A stretch of DNA of 64,000 nt from contig QCXZ01000041.1 in assembly GCA_025024175.1 (NCBI GenBank), forward strand, positions 6,071,786-6,135,785, given 5' to 3'. The DNA comes from Rhyzopertha dominica. Taxonomy: Eukaryota > Arthropoda > Insecta > Coleoptera > Bostrichidae. A program made the position numbers and the translations under genes. Below, in pieces: positions 11,499-23,797 of this stretch; positions within the stretch are counted from its first letter, which is position 1, and every line of letters begins with the position of its first letter. The notes under the pieces are model-generated. The model worked only from the letters and a program-made list of their open reading frames with translations. It was not told the origin of the DNA and searched no databases.

Positions 11499-12031
11499 AT
11501 GGAATTCAATAAAGAGTACTATCGTGCAATAATTTTTTATTGTTTTATTTGTATTAAGCCGCCAAGAATGTTTTAACGAAACGAAGCACCTGCTACATAG
11601 GCATAAAGTCGTGTTGGTTAGCTACAATAGAATGTTGGTACAACAAATTTCAGCGGAGCCGGCCTCATTTAAAAGACGAATTTCGAACCCCTAAGCCAAA
11701 AACTGATGCTACTGAAGAAAACGTCGCTCTGGTTCGGCGCATGGTTGATTCTTCTTCTGATTGGCATGTTACGGTGCGAACAATTCAGGCAGTTCTTGGG
11801 ATTGGTGTGAAAGCTATCAAATCAATTCTGCAAGAACATTTAAAAGTAAGNAAAGTTTGTGCTCGTTGGATACCACACAATTTGACTGGAGCTCAAAAAG
11901 AGGCCCGTGTAAATTGGTGCAGATCTACCCTAGATCGCTTCAACAATGGTCCATCCCATTTAGTGTATGTTGTATAACAGCTGGATCTACTGCTACGATC
12001 CCGAAAAGAAGCAACAATCAAGAACGAGAAG
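11499..12031 (+). pseudogene. Mariner transposase fragment, cut off by satellite
   Basis: ATG at 11499 starts MEFNKEYYRAIIFYCF, the usual opening of insect mariner transposases. A frame change near 11573 leads to CWYNKFQRSRPHLKDEFR, TPKPKTDATEENVALVRRMV, a helix-turn-helix region (VRTIQAVLGIGVKAIKSIL) and EARVNWCRSTLDRF. A second shift near 11975 removes the expected GDE. The next frame reads SWIYCYDPEKKQQS, the sequence normally following the first catalytic Asp. The coding match ends at about 12031, where satellite unit sequence starts, so the catalytic half is missing. Confidence 0.82.
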
Positions 12032-15000
12032 GCGTAATCAGAGACCATCAAGTTTCAAGGTGAAAAAACAACGAAGCCTTTGCTTTTTTGCAGCTTTCGG
12101 TGAAAATTATTTTTTGCTCAAAATCGGCATACTGATGAATCTTGAGCTCCAGATTCCAAAAATGCAGTCAGAAATGAGCTAGGACGTCCGGAGATTTATT
12201 TTTCGCAAATTAACCCTTCTACTCTAGGTCACTTTTCAGACGAACCGTTGCAGCTAGCGACCAACTGACACCACTTCGAAATAAAGCATGTTCACATTAG
12301 TAAATGAACATAAAATTAGCGTAATCGGAGACCATCAAGTTTCAAGGTAAAAAAAACAACGAAGGGGTTAGCCTTTGCTTTTTTGCAGCTTTCGGTGAAA
12401 ATTATTTTTTGCTCAAAATCGGCATACTGATGTATCTTGAGCTCCAGATTCCAAAAATGCAGTCAGAAATGAGCTAGGACGTCCGGAAATTCATTTTTCG
12501 CAAATTGACCCTTCTACTCTAGGTCACTTTTCAGACGAACCATTGCAGCTAGAGACCAACTGACACCACTCCGAAATAAAGCATGTTCACATTAGTAAAT
12601 GAACATAAAACTAGCGTAATCGGAGACCATCAAGTTTCGAGGTGAAAAAACAACGAAGGGGTTAGCCTTTGTTTTTTTGCAGCTTTCGGTGAAAATTATT
12701 TTTTGCTCAAAATCGGCATACTGATGTATCTTGAGCTCCAGATTCCAAAAATGCAGTCAGAAATGAGCTAGGACGTCCGGAAATTCATTTTTCGCAAATT
12801 GACCCTTCTACTCTAGGTCACTTTTTAGACGAACCGTTGCAGCTAGAGACCAACTGACACCACTCCGAAATAAAGCATGTTCACATTAGTAAATGAACAT
12901 AAAATTAGCGTAATCCGAGACCATCAAGTTTCAAGGTGAAAAAACAACGAAGAGGTTAGCCTTTGCTTTTTTGCAGCTTTTGGTGAAAATTATTTTTTGC
13001 TCAAAATCGGCATACTGATGTATTTTGAGCTGCCGATTCCAAAAATGCATTCAGAAATGAGCTAGGACGTCGGGAAATTAATTTTTCGTAAATTGAAAGT
13101 TCTACTCTAGGTCACTTTTCAGACGAACCGTTGCAGCTAGAGAATAACTGACACCACTCCGAAATGCAGCAGGTCCACATAAGTAAATGAACATAAAATT
13201 AACGTAATCGGAGACCATGAAATTTCGAGGTGAAAAAACAACAAAGGGGTTAGCCTTTGCTCTTTTGCCGTTTTCGGTGAAAATTATTTTTGGCTCAAAA
13301 TCGGCATACAGATGTATTTTGAGCTGCTAATTCCAAAAATGCATTCAGAAATGAGCTAGGACGTCGGGAAATTAATTTTTCGTAAATTGAAAGCTCTACT
13401 CTAGGTCACTTTTCAGACGAACCGTTGCAGCTAGAGAAAAACAGGCACCACTCCGAAATGCAGCAGGTCCACATTGGTAAATGAACATAAAATTAGCGTA
13501 TTCGGAGACCATGAAATTTCGAGGTGAAAAAACAACAAAGGGTAAGTTAGCCTTTGCTCTTTTGCCGTTTTCGGTGAAAATTATTTTTGGCTCAAAATCG
13601 GCATACTGATGTATTTTGAGCTGCTGATTCCAAAAATGCATTCAGAAATGAGCTAGGACGTCGGGAAATTATTTTTTTGTAAATTGAAAGTTCTACTCTA
13701 GGTCACTTTTCAGACGAACCGTTGCAGCTAGAGAAAAACTGACACCACTCCGAAATGCAGCAGGTCCACATTAGTAAATGAACATAAAATTAGCGTAATC
13801 GGAGACCATGAAATTTCGAGGTGAAAAAACAACAAAGGGGTTAGCCTTTGCTCTTTTGCCGTTTTCGGTGAAAATTATTTTTGGCTCAAAATCGGCATAC
13901 TGATGTAATTTGAGCTGCTGATTCCAAAAATGCATTCAGAAATGAGCTAGGACGTCGGGAAATTATTTTTTTGTAAATTGAAAGTTCTACTCTAGGTCAC
14001 TTTTCAGACGAACCGTTGCAGCTAGAGAAAAACTGACACCACTCCGAAATGCAGCAGGTCCACATTAGTAAATGAACATAAAATTAGCGTAATCGGAGAC
14101 CATGAAATTTCGAGGTGAATAAACAACAAAGGGGTTAGCCTTTGCTCTTTTGCCGTTTTCGGTGAAAATTATTTTTGGCTCAAAATCGGCATACTGATGT
14201 ATTTTGAGCTGCTGATTCCAAAAATGCATTCAGAAATGAGCTAGGACGTCGGGAAATTAATTTTTCGTAAATTGAAAGTTCTACTCTAGGTCACTTTTCA
14301 GACGAACCGTTGCAGCTAGAGAAAAACTGATACCACTCCGAAATACAACAGGTCCACATTAGTAAATGAACATAAAATTAGCGCTTTCGGAGACCATGAA
14401 ATTTCGAGGTGAAAAAACAACAAAGGGGTTAGCCTTTGTTCTTTTGCCGTTTTCGGTGAAAATTATTTTTGGCTCAAAATCGGCATACTGATGTATTTTG
14501 AGCTGCTGATTCCAAAAATGCATTCAGAAATGAGCTAGGACGTCGGGAAATTACTTTTTTGTAAATTGAAAGTTCTACTCTAGGTCACTTTTCAGACGAA
14601 CCGTTGCAGCTAGAGAAAAACTGACACCACTCGGAAATGCAGCAGGTCCACATTAGTAAATGGACATAAAATTAGCGTAATCGGAGACCATGAAATTTCG
14701 AGGTGAAAAAACAACAAAGGGTAAGTTAGCCTTTGCTCTTTTGCCGTTTTCGGTGAAAATTATTTTTGGCTCAAAATCGGCATACTGATGTATTTTGAGC
14801 TGCTGATTCCAAAAATGCATTCAGAAATGAGCTAGGACGTCGGGAAATTAATTTTTTGTAAATTGAAAGTTCTACTCTAGGTCACTTTCCAGACGAACCG
14901 TTGCAGCTANAGAAAAACTGACACCACTCCGAAATGCAGCAGGTCCACATTAGTAAATGAACNTAAAATTAGCGTAATCGGAGACCATGAAATTTCGAGG

Positions 15001-18000
15001 TGAAAAAACAACANAGGGGNTAGCCTTTGCTCTTTTGCCGTTTCCGGTGAAATTTATTTTTGGCTCAAAATCGGCATACTGATGTAATTTGAGCTGCTGA
15101 TTCCAAAAATGCATTCAGAAATGAGCTAGGACGTCGGGAAATTAATTTTTCGTAAATTGAAAGTTCTACTCTAGGTCACTTTTCAGACGAACCGTTGCAG
15201 CTAGAGAAAAACTGACACCACTCCGAAATGCAGCAGGTCCACATAAGTAAATTACCATAAAATTAGCGTAATCGGAGACCATGAAATTTCGAGGTGAAAA
15301 AACAACAAAGGGGTGTTAGCCTTTGCTCTTTTGCCGTTTCCGGTGAAATTTATTTTTGGCTCAAAATCGGCATACTGATGTAATTTGAGCTGCTGATTCC
15401 AAAAATGCATTCAGAAATGAGCTAGGACGTCGGGAAATTAATTTTTCGTAAATTGAAAGTTCTACTCTAGGTCACTTTTCAGACGAACCGTTGCAGCTAG
15501 AGAAAAACTGACACCACTCCGAAATGCAGCAGGTCCACATTAGTAAATGAACATAAAATTAGCGTAATCGGAGACCATGAAATTTCGAGGTGAAAAAACA
15601 ACAAAGGGGTTAGCCTTTGCTCTTTTGCCGTTTTCGGTGAAAATTATTTTTGGCTCAAAATCTGCATACTGATGTATTTTGAGCTGCTGATTCCAAAAAT
15701 GCATTCAGAAATGAGCTAGGACGTCGGGAAATTAATTTTTCGTAAATTGAAAGTTCTACTCTAGGTCACTTTTCAGACGAACCGTTGCAGCTAGAGAAAA
15801 ACTGACACCACTCCGAAATGCAGCAGGTCCACATTAGTAAATGAACATAAAATTAGCGTAATCGGAGACAATGAAATTTCGAGGTGAAAAAACAACAAAG
15901 GGGTTAGCCTTTGCTCTTTTGCCGTTTTCGGTGAAAATTATTTTTGGCTCAAAATCGGCATACTGATGTATTTTGAGCTGCTGATTCCAAAAATGCATTC
16001 AGAAATGAGCTAGGACGTCGGGAAATTAATTTTTCGTAAATTGAAAGTTCTACTCTAGGTCACTTTTCAGACGAACCGTTGCAGCTAGAGAAAAACTGAC
16101 ACCACTCCGAAATGCAGCAGGTCCACGATAGTAAATGAACATAAATTAGCGTATTCGGAGACCATGAAATTTCGAGGTGAAAAAACAACAAAGGGGTTAG
16201 CCTTTGCTCTTTTGCCGTTTTCGGTGGAAATTATTTTTGGCTCAAAATCGGCATACTGATGTATTTTGAGCTGCTGATTCCAAAAATGCATTCAGAAATG
16301 AGCTAGGACGTCGGGAAATTAATTTTTCATAAATTGAAAGTTCTACTCTAGGTCACTTTTCCGACGAACCGTTGCAGCTAGAGAAAAACTGACACCACTC
16401 CGAAATGCAGCAGGTCCACATTAGTAAATGAACATAAAATTAGCGTAATCGGAGACCATGAAATTTCGAGGTGAAAAAACAACAAAGGGGTTAGCCTTTG
16501 CTCTTTTGCCGTTTTCGGTGAAAATTATTTTTGGCTCAAAATCGGCATACTGATGTATTTTGAGCTGCTGATTCCAAAAATGCATTCAGAAATGAGCTAG
16601 GACGTCGGGAAATTAATTTTTCGTAAATTGAAAGTTCTACTCTAGGTCACTTTTCAGACGAACCGTTGCAGCTAGAGAATAACTGACACCNCTCCGAAAT
16701 GCAGGAGGTCCACATTAGTAAATGAACATAATATTAGCGTAATCGGAGACCAGAAATTTCGAGGTGAAAAAACAACAAAGGGATTAGCCTTTGCTCTTTT
16801 GCCGTTTTCGGTGAAAATTATTTTTCCACATAAGTAAATGAACATAAAAATTAGCATTCAGAAATGAGCTAGGACGTCGGGAAATTAATTTTTCGTAAAT
16901 TGAAAGTTCTACTCTAGGTCACTTTTCAGACGAACCGTTGCAGCTAGAGAAAAACTGACACCACTCCGAAATGCAGCAGGTCCACATTAGTAAATGAACA
17001 TAAAATTAGCGTAATCGGAGACCAGAAATTTCGAGGTGAAAAAACAACAAAGGGGTTGTTAGCCTTTGCTCTTTTGCCGTTTTCGGTGAAAATTATTTTT
17101 GGCTCAAAATCGGCATACTGATATATTTTGAGCTGCTGATTCCAAAAATGCATTCAGAAATGAGCTAGGACGTCGGGAAATTAATTTTTCGTAAATTGAA
17201 AGTTCTACTCTAGGTCACTGTTCCAGACGAACCGTTGCAGCTAGAGAAAAACTGACACCACTCCGAAATGCAGCAGGTCCACATTAGTAAATGAACATAA
17301 AATTAGCGTATTCGGAGACCATGAAATTTCGAGGTGAAAAAACAACAAAGGGGAGCCTTTGCTCTTTTGCCGTTTTCGGTGAAAATTATTTTTGGCTCAA
17401 AATCGGCATACTGATGTATTTTGAGCTGCTGATTCCAAAAATGCATTCAGAAATGAGCTAGGACGTCGGGAAATTAATTTTTCGTAAATTGAAAGTTCTA
17501 CTCTAGGTCACTTTTCAGACGAACCGTTGCAGCTAGAGAAAAACTGACACCACCCCGAAATGCAGCAGGTCCACATTAGTAAATGAACATAAAATTAGCG
17601 TAATTCGGAGACCATGAAATATCGAGGTGAAAAAACAACAAAGGGGTTAGCCTTTGCTCTTTTGCCGTTTTCGGTGAAAATTATTTTTCGGCTCAAAATC
17701 GGCATGCTGATGTATTTTGAGCTGCTGATTCCAAAATGCATTCAGAAATGAGTAGGACGTCGGGAAATTAATTTTTCGTAAATTGAAAGTTCTACTCTAG
17801 GTCACTTTCCAAACGAACCGTTGCAGCTAGAGAAAAACTGACACCACTCCGAAATGCAGCAGGTCCACATTAGTAAATGAACATAAAATTAGCGTAATCG
17901 GAGACCATGAAATTTCGAGGTGAATAAACAACAAAGGAGTTAGCCTTTGCTCTTTTGCCGTTTTCGGTGAAAATTATTTTTGGCTCAAAATCGGCATACT

Positions 18001-21000
18001 GATGTATTTTGAGCTGCTGATTCCAAAAATGCATTCAGATATGAGCTAGGACGTCGGGAAATTAATTTTTCGTAAATTGAAAGTTCTACTCTAGGTCACT
18101 TTCCAGACGAACCGTTGCAGCTAGAGAAAAACTGACACCACTCCGAAATGCAGCAGGTCCACATTAGTAAATGAACATAAAATTAGCGTAATCGGAGACC
18201 ATGAAATTTCGAGGTGAAAAAACAACAAAGGGGTTAGCCTTTGCTCTTTTGCCGTTTTCGGTGAAAATTATTTTTGGCTCAAAATCGGCATACTGATGTA
18301 TTTTGAGCTGCTGATTCCAAAAATGCATTCAGAAATGAGCTAGGACGTCGGGAAATTAATTTTTCGTAAATTGAAAGTTCTACTCTAGGTCACTTTTCAG
18401 ACGAACCGTTGCAGCTAGAGAAAAACTGACACCACTCCGAAATGCAGCAGGTCCACATTAGTAAATGAACATAAAATTAGCGTAATCGGAGACCATGAAA
18501 TTTCGAGGTGAAAAAACAACAAAGGGGTTAGCCTTTGTTCTTTTGCCGTTTTCGGTGAAAATTATTTTGGCTCAAAATCGGCATACTGATGTATTTTGAG
18601 CTGCTGATTCCAAAAATGCATTCAGAAATGAGCTAGGACGTCGGGAAATTAATTTTTCGTAAATTGAAAGTTCTACTCTAGGTCACTTTTCAGACGAACC
18701 GTTGCAGCTAGAGAAAAACTGACACCACTCCGAAATGCAGCAGGTCCACATTAGTAAATGAACATAAAATTAGCGTAATCGGAGACCATGAAATTTCGAG
18801 GTGAAAAAACAACAAAGGGGTTAGCCTTTGCTCTTTTGCCGTTTTCGGTGAAAATTATTTTTGGCTCAAAATCGGCATACTGATGTATTTTGAGCTGCTG
18901 ATTCCAAAAATGCATTCAGAAATGAGCTAGGACGTCGGGAAATTAATTTTTCGTAAATTGAAAGTTCTACTCTAGGTCACTTTTCAGACGAACCGTTGCA
19001 GCTAGAGAAAAACTGACACCACTCCGAAATGCAGCAGGTCCACATTAGTAAATGAACATAAAATTAGCGTAATCGGAGACAATGAAATTTCGAGGTGAAA
19101 AAACAACAAAGGGGTTAGCCTTTGCTCTTTTGCCGTTTTCGGTGAAAATTATTTTTGGCTCAAAATCGGCATACTGATGTATTTTGAGCTGCTGATTCCA
19201 AAAATGCATTCAGAAATGAGCTAGGACGTCGGAAATTAATTTTTCGTAAATTGAAAGTTCTACTCTAGGTCACTTTTCAGACGAACCGTTGCAGCTAGAG
19301 AAAAACTGACACCACTCCGAAATGCAGCAGGTCCACATTAGTAAATGAACATAAAATTAGCGTAATCGGAGACCATGAAATTTCGAGGTGAAAAAACAAC
19401 AAAGGGGTTAGCCTTTGCTCTTTTGCCGTTTTCGGTGGAAAATTATTTTTGGCTCAAAATCGGCATACTGATGTATTTTGAGCTGCTGATTCCAAAAATG
19501 CATTCAGAAATGAGCTAGGACGTCGGGAAATTAATTTTCGTAAATTGAAAGTTCTACTCTAGGTCACTTTTCAGACGAACCGTTGCAGCTAGAGAAAAAC
19601 TGACACCACTCCGAAATGCAGCAGGTCCACATTAGTAAATGAACATAAAATTAGCGTAATCGGAGACCATGAAATTTCGAGGTGAAAAAACAACAAAGGG
19701 GTTAGCCTTTGCTCTTTTGCCGTTTTCGGTGAAAATTATTTTTGGCTCAAAATCGGCATACTGATGTATTTTGAGCTGCTGATTCCAAAAATGCATTCAG
19801 AAATGAGCTAGGACGTCGGGAAATTAATTTTTCGTAAATTGAAAGTTCTACTCTAGGTCACTTTTCAGACGAACCGTTGCAGCTAGAGAAAAACTGACAC
19901 CACTCCGAAATGCAGCAGGTCCACATTAGTAAATGAACATAAAATTAGCGTAATCGGAGACCATGAAATTTCGAGGTGAAAAAACAACAAAGGGGTTAGC
20001 CTTTGCTCTTTTGCCGTTTTCGGTGAAAATTATTTTTGGCTCAAATCGGCATACTGATGTATTTGAGCTGCTGATTCCAAAATGCATTCAGAAATGAGCT
20101 AGGACGTCGGGAAATTAATTTTTCGTAAATTGAAAGTTCTACTCTAGGTCACTTTTCAGACGAACCGTTGCAGCTAGAGAAAAACTGACACCACTCCGAA
20201 ATGCAGCAGGTCCACATTAGTAAATGAACATAAAATTAGCGTAATCGGAGACCATGAAATTTCGAGGTGAAAAAACAACAAAGGGGTTAGCCTTTGCTCT
20301 TTTTGCCGTTTTCGGTGAAAATTATTTTTGGCTCAAAATCGGCATACTGATGTATTTTGAGCTGCTGATTCCAAAATGCATTCAGAAATGAGCTAGGACG
20401 TCGGGAAATTAATTTTTCGTAAATTGAAAGTTCTACTCTAGGTCACTTTCAGACGAACCGTTGCAGCTAGAGAAAAACTGACACCACTCCGAAATGCAGC
20501 AGGTCCACATTAGTAAATGAACATAAAATTAGCGTAATCGGAGACCATGAAATTTCGAGGTGAAAAAAACAACAAAGGGGTTAGCCTTTGCTCTTTTGCC
20601 GTTTTCGGTGAAAATTATTTTTGGCTCAAAATCGGCATACTGATGTATTTTGAGCTGCTGATTCCAAAAATGCATTCAGAAATGAGCTAGGACGTCGGGA
20701 AATTAATTTTTCGTAAATTGAAAGTTCTACTCTAGGTCACTTTTCAGACGAACCGTTGCAGCTAGAGAAAACTGACACCACTCCGAAATGCAGCAGGTCC
20801 ACATTAGTAAATGAACATAAAATTAGCGTAATCGGAGACCATGAAATTTCGAGGTGAAAAAAACAACAAGGGGTTAGCCTTTGCTCTTTTGCCGTTTTCG
20901 GTGAAAATTATTTTGGCTCAAAATCGGCATACTGATGTATTTTGAGCTGCTGATTTCCAAAAATGCATTCAGAAATGAGCTAGGACGTCGGGAAATTAAT

Positions 21001-23697
21001 TTTTCGTAAATTGAAAGTTCTACTCTAGGTCACTTTCAAGACGAACCGTTGCAGCTAGAGAAAAACTGACACCACTCCGAAATGCAGCAGGTCCACATTA
21101 GTAAATGAACATAAAATTAGCGTAATCGGAGACCATGAAATTTCGAGATGAAAAAACAACAAAGGGTGTTAGCCTTTGCTCTTTTGCCGTTTTCGGTGAA
21201 AATTATTTTTGGCTCAAAATCGGCATACTGATGTATTTTGAGCTGCTGATTCCAAAAATGCATTCAGAAATGAGCTAGGACGTCGGGAAATTAATTTTTC
21301 GTAAATTGAAAGTTCTACTCTAGGTCACTTTTCAGACCGAACCGTTGCAGCTAGAGAAAACTGACACCACTTCCGAAATGCAGCAGGTCCACATTAGTAA
21401 ATGAACATAAAATTAGCGTAATCGGAGACCATGAAAATTTCGAGGTGAAAAAAACAACAAAGGGGTTAGCCTTTGCTCTTTTGCCGTTTTTCGGTGAAAA
21501 TTATTTTTGGCTCAAAATCGGCATACTGATGTATTTTGAGCTGCTGATTCCAAAAATGCATTCAGAAATGAGCTAGGACGTCGGGAAATTAATTTTTCGT
21601 AAATTGAAAGTTCTACTCTAGGTCACTTTTCAGACGAACCGTTGCAGCTAGAGAAAACTGACACCACTTCCGAAATGCAGCAGGTCCACATTAGTAAATG
21701 AACATAAAATTAGCGTAATCGGAGACCATGAATTTCGAGGGTGAAAAAACAACAAAGGGGTTAGCCTTTGCTCTTTTGCCGTTTTCGGTGAAAATTATTT
21801 TTGGCTCAAAATCGGCATACTGATGTATTTTTGAGCTGCTTGATTCCAAAAATGCATTCAGAAATGAGCTAGGACGTCGGGAAATTAATTTTTCGTAAAT
21901 TGAAAGTTCTACTCTAGGTCACTTTTCAGACGAACCGTTGCAGCTAGAGAAAAACTGACACCACTGCCCGAAATGCAGGCAGGTTCCACATTAGTAAATG
22001 AACATAAAATTAGCGTAATCGGAGACCATGAAATTTCGAGGTGAAAAAACAACAAAGGGGTTAGCCCTTTGCTCTTTTGCCCGTTTTCGGTGAAAATATT
22101 TTTGGCTCCAAAATCGGCATACTGATGTATTTTGAGCTGCTGATTCCAAAAATGCATTCAGAAATGAGCTAGGACGTCGGGAAATTAATTTTGCGTAAAT
22201 TGAAAAGTTCTACTCTAGGTCACTTTTCAGAACGAACCGTTGCAAGCTAGAGAAAACTGACACCACTCCGAAATGTGCAGCAGGTCCACATTAGTAAATG
22301 AACATAAAATTAGCGTAATCGGAGACCATGAAATTTCGAGTGAAAAACAAGCAAAGGGGTTAGCCTTTGCTCCTTTGCCACCGTTTTCCGGTGAAAATTA
22401 TTTTTGGCTCAAAATTGGCATTACTGATTGTATTTGAGCTGCTGATTTCAAAAATGCAATTCCAGAAAATGAGCTAGGAGGACCGTCGGGGAACTTAATT
22501 TTTCGGTAAACTTGAAAGTTTCATACCTAGGTCACTTTTCAGACGAACCGTTGCAGCTAGAGAAGAACTGACACCCCATCCGAAATGCAGGCCAGGGTTC
22601 ACATTAGTAAATGTGAACATAATAAATAGCGTAATCGGAGACCATGAATTTCGGAGGGTGAAAAGAACAACAAAGGGGTTAGCCTTTGCCTCTTTTGCCG
22701 TTTTCGGTGAAAATTATTTTTGGCTCAAAATCGGCATACTGATGTATTTTGAGCTGCTGATTCCAAAAATGCATTCAGAAATGAGCTAGGACGTCGGGAA
22801 ATTAATTTTTCGTAAATTGAAAGTTCTACTCTAGGTCACTTTTCAGACGAACCGTTGCAGCTAGAGAAAAACTGACACCACTCCGAAATGCAGCAGGTCC
22901 ACATTAGTAAATGAACATAAAATTAGCGTAATCGGAGACCATGAAATTTCGAGGTGAAAAAACAACAAAGGGGTTAGCCTTTGCTCTTTTGCCGTTTTCG
23001 GTGAAAATTATTTTTGGCTCAAAATCGGCATACTGATGTATTTTGAGCTGCTGATTCCAAAAATGCATTCAGAAATGAGCTAGGACGTCGGGAAATTAAT
23101 TTTTCGTAAATTGAAAGTTCTACTCTAGGTCACTTTTCAGACGAACCGTTGCAGCTAGAGAAAAACTGACACCACTCCGAAATGCAGCAGGTCCACATTA
23201 GTAAATGAACATAAAATTAGCGTAATCGGAGACCATGAAATTTCGAGGTGAAAAAACAACAAAGGGGTTAGCCTTTGCTCTTTTGCCGTTTTCGGTGAAA
23301 ATTATTTTTGGCTCAAAATCGGCATACTGATGTATTTTGAGCTGCTGATTCCAAAAATGCATTCAGAAATGAGCTAGGACGTCGGGAAATTAATTTTTCG
23401 TAAATTGAAAGTTCTACTCTAGGTCACTTTTCAGACGAACCGTTGCAGCTAGAGAAAAACTGACACCACTCCGAAATGCAGCAGGTCCACATTAGTAAAT
23501 GAACATAAAATTAGCGTAATCGGAGACCATGAAATTTCGAGGTGAAAAAACAACAAAGGGGTTAGCCTTTGCTCTTTTGCCGTTTTCGGTGAAAATTATT
23601 TTTGGCTCAAAATCGGCATACTGATGTATTTTGAGCTGCTGATTCCAAAAATGCATTCAGAAATGAGCTAGGACGTCGGGAAATTAATTTTTCGTAA
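12032..23697. repeat. Satellite array 1, ~294-bp unit, about 40 copies
   Basis: Head-to-tail repeats; the landmark ACGTCGGG recurs every 293-294 bases (for example 15721, 16015, 16308, 16602). Two variants exist. Type A (12032 to about 12990) has GGACGTCCGG, TGCAGTCAG and AATAAAGCATGTTC. Type B (the rest) has GGACGTCGGG, TGCATTCAG and ATGCAGCAGGTCC. The unit at about 12909-13200 is a hybrid, A on the left and B on the right. A short internal deletion/rearrangement lies at 16826-16857. From about 20000 to 22680 single-base indels are frequent. Each unit carries a meaningless open frame of about 70-80 codons on the minus strand, kept in register because 294 is divisible by three. The array ends in the assembly gap, so its true length is unknown. 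Confidence 0.97.
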
Positions 23698-23797
23698 NNN
23701 NNNNNNNNNNNNNNNNNNNNNNNNNNNNNNNNNNNNNNNNNNNNNNNNNNNNNNNNNNNNNNNNNNNNNNNNNNNNNNNNNNNNNNNNNNNNNNNNN
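23698..23797. other. Assembly gap (100 N)
   Basis: Exactly 100 Ns, the conventional size for a gap of unknown length. It falls inside a satellite unit on the left and is followed by single-copy sequence on the right. Confidence 0.99.

Noticed and set aside
13396..17153. Open frames of 60-80 codons on the minus strand in satellite units
   Set aside because: They are the same frame repeated in each unit, carry no domain and are broken by indels in many units; treated as repeat by-products.
12032..23697. CRISPR-like array
   Set aside because: The repeat is 294 bases, with no separate spacers, in a eukaryotic context; it is a satellite.
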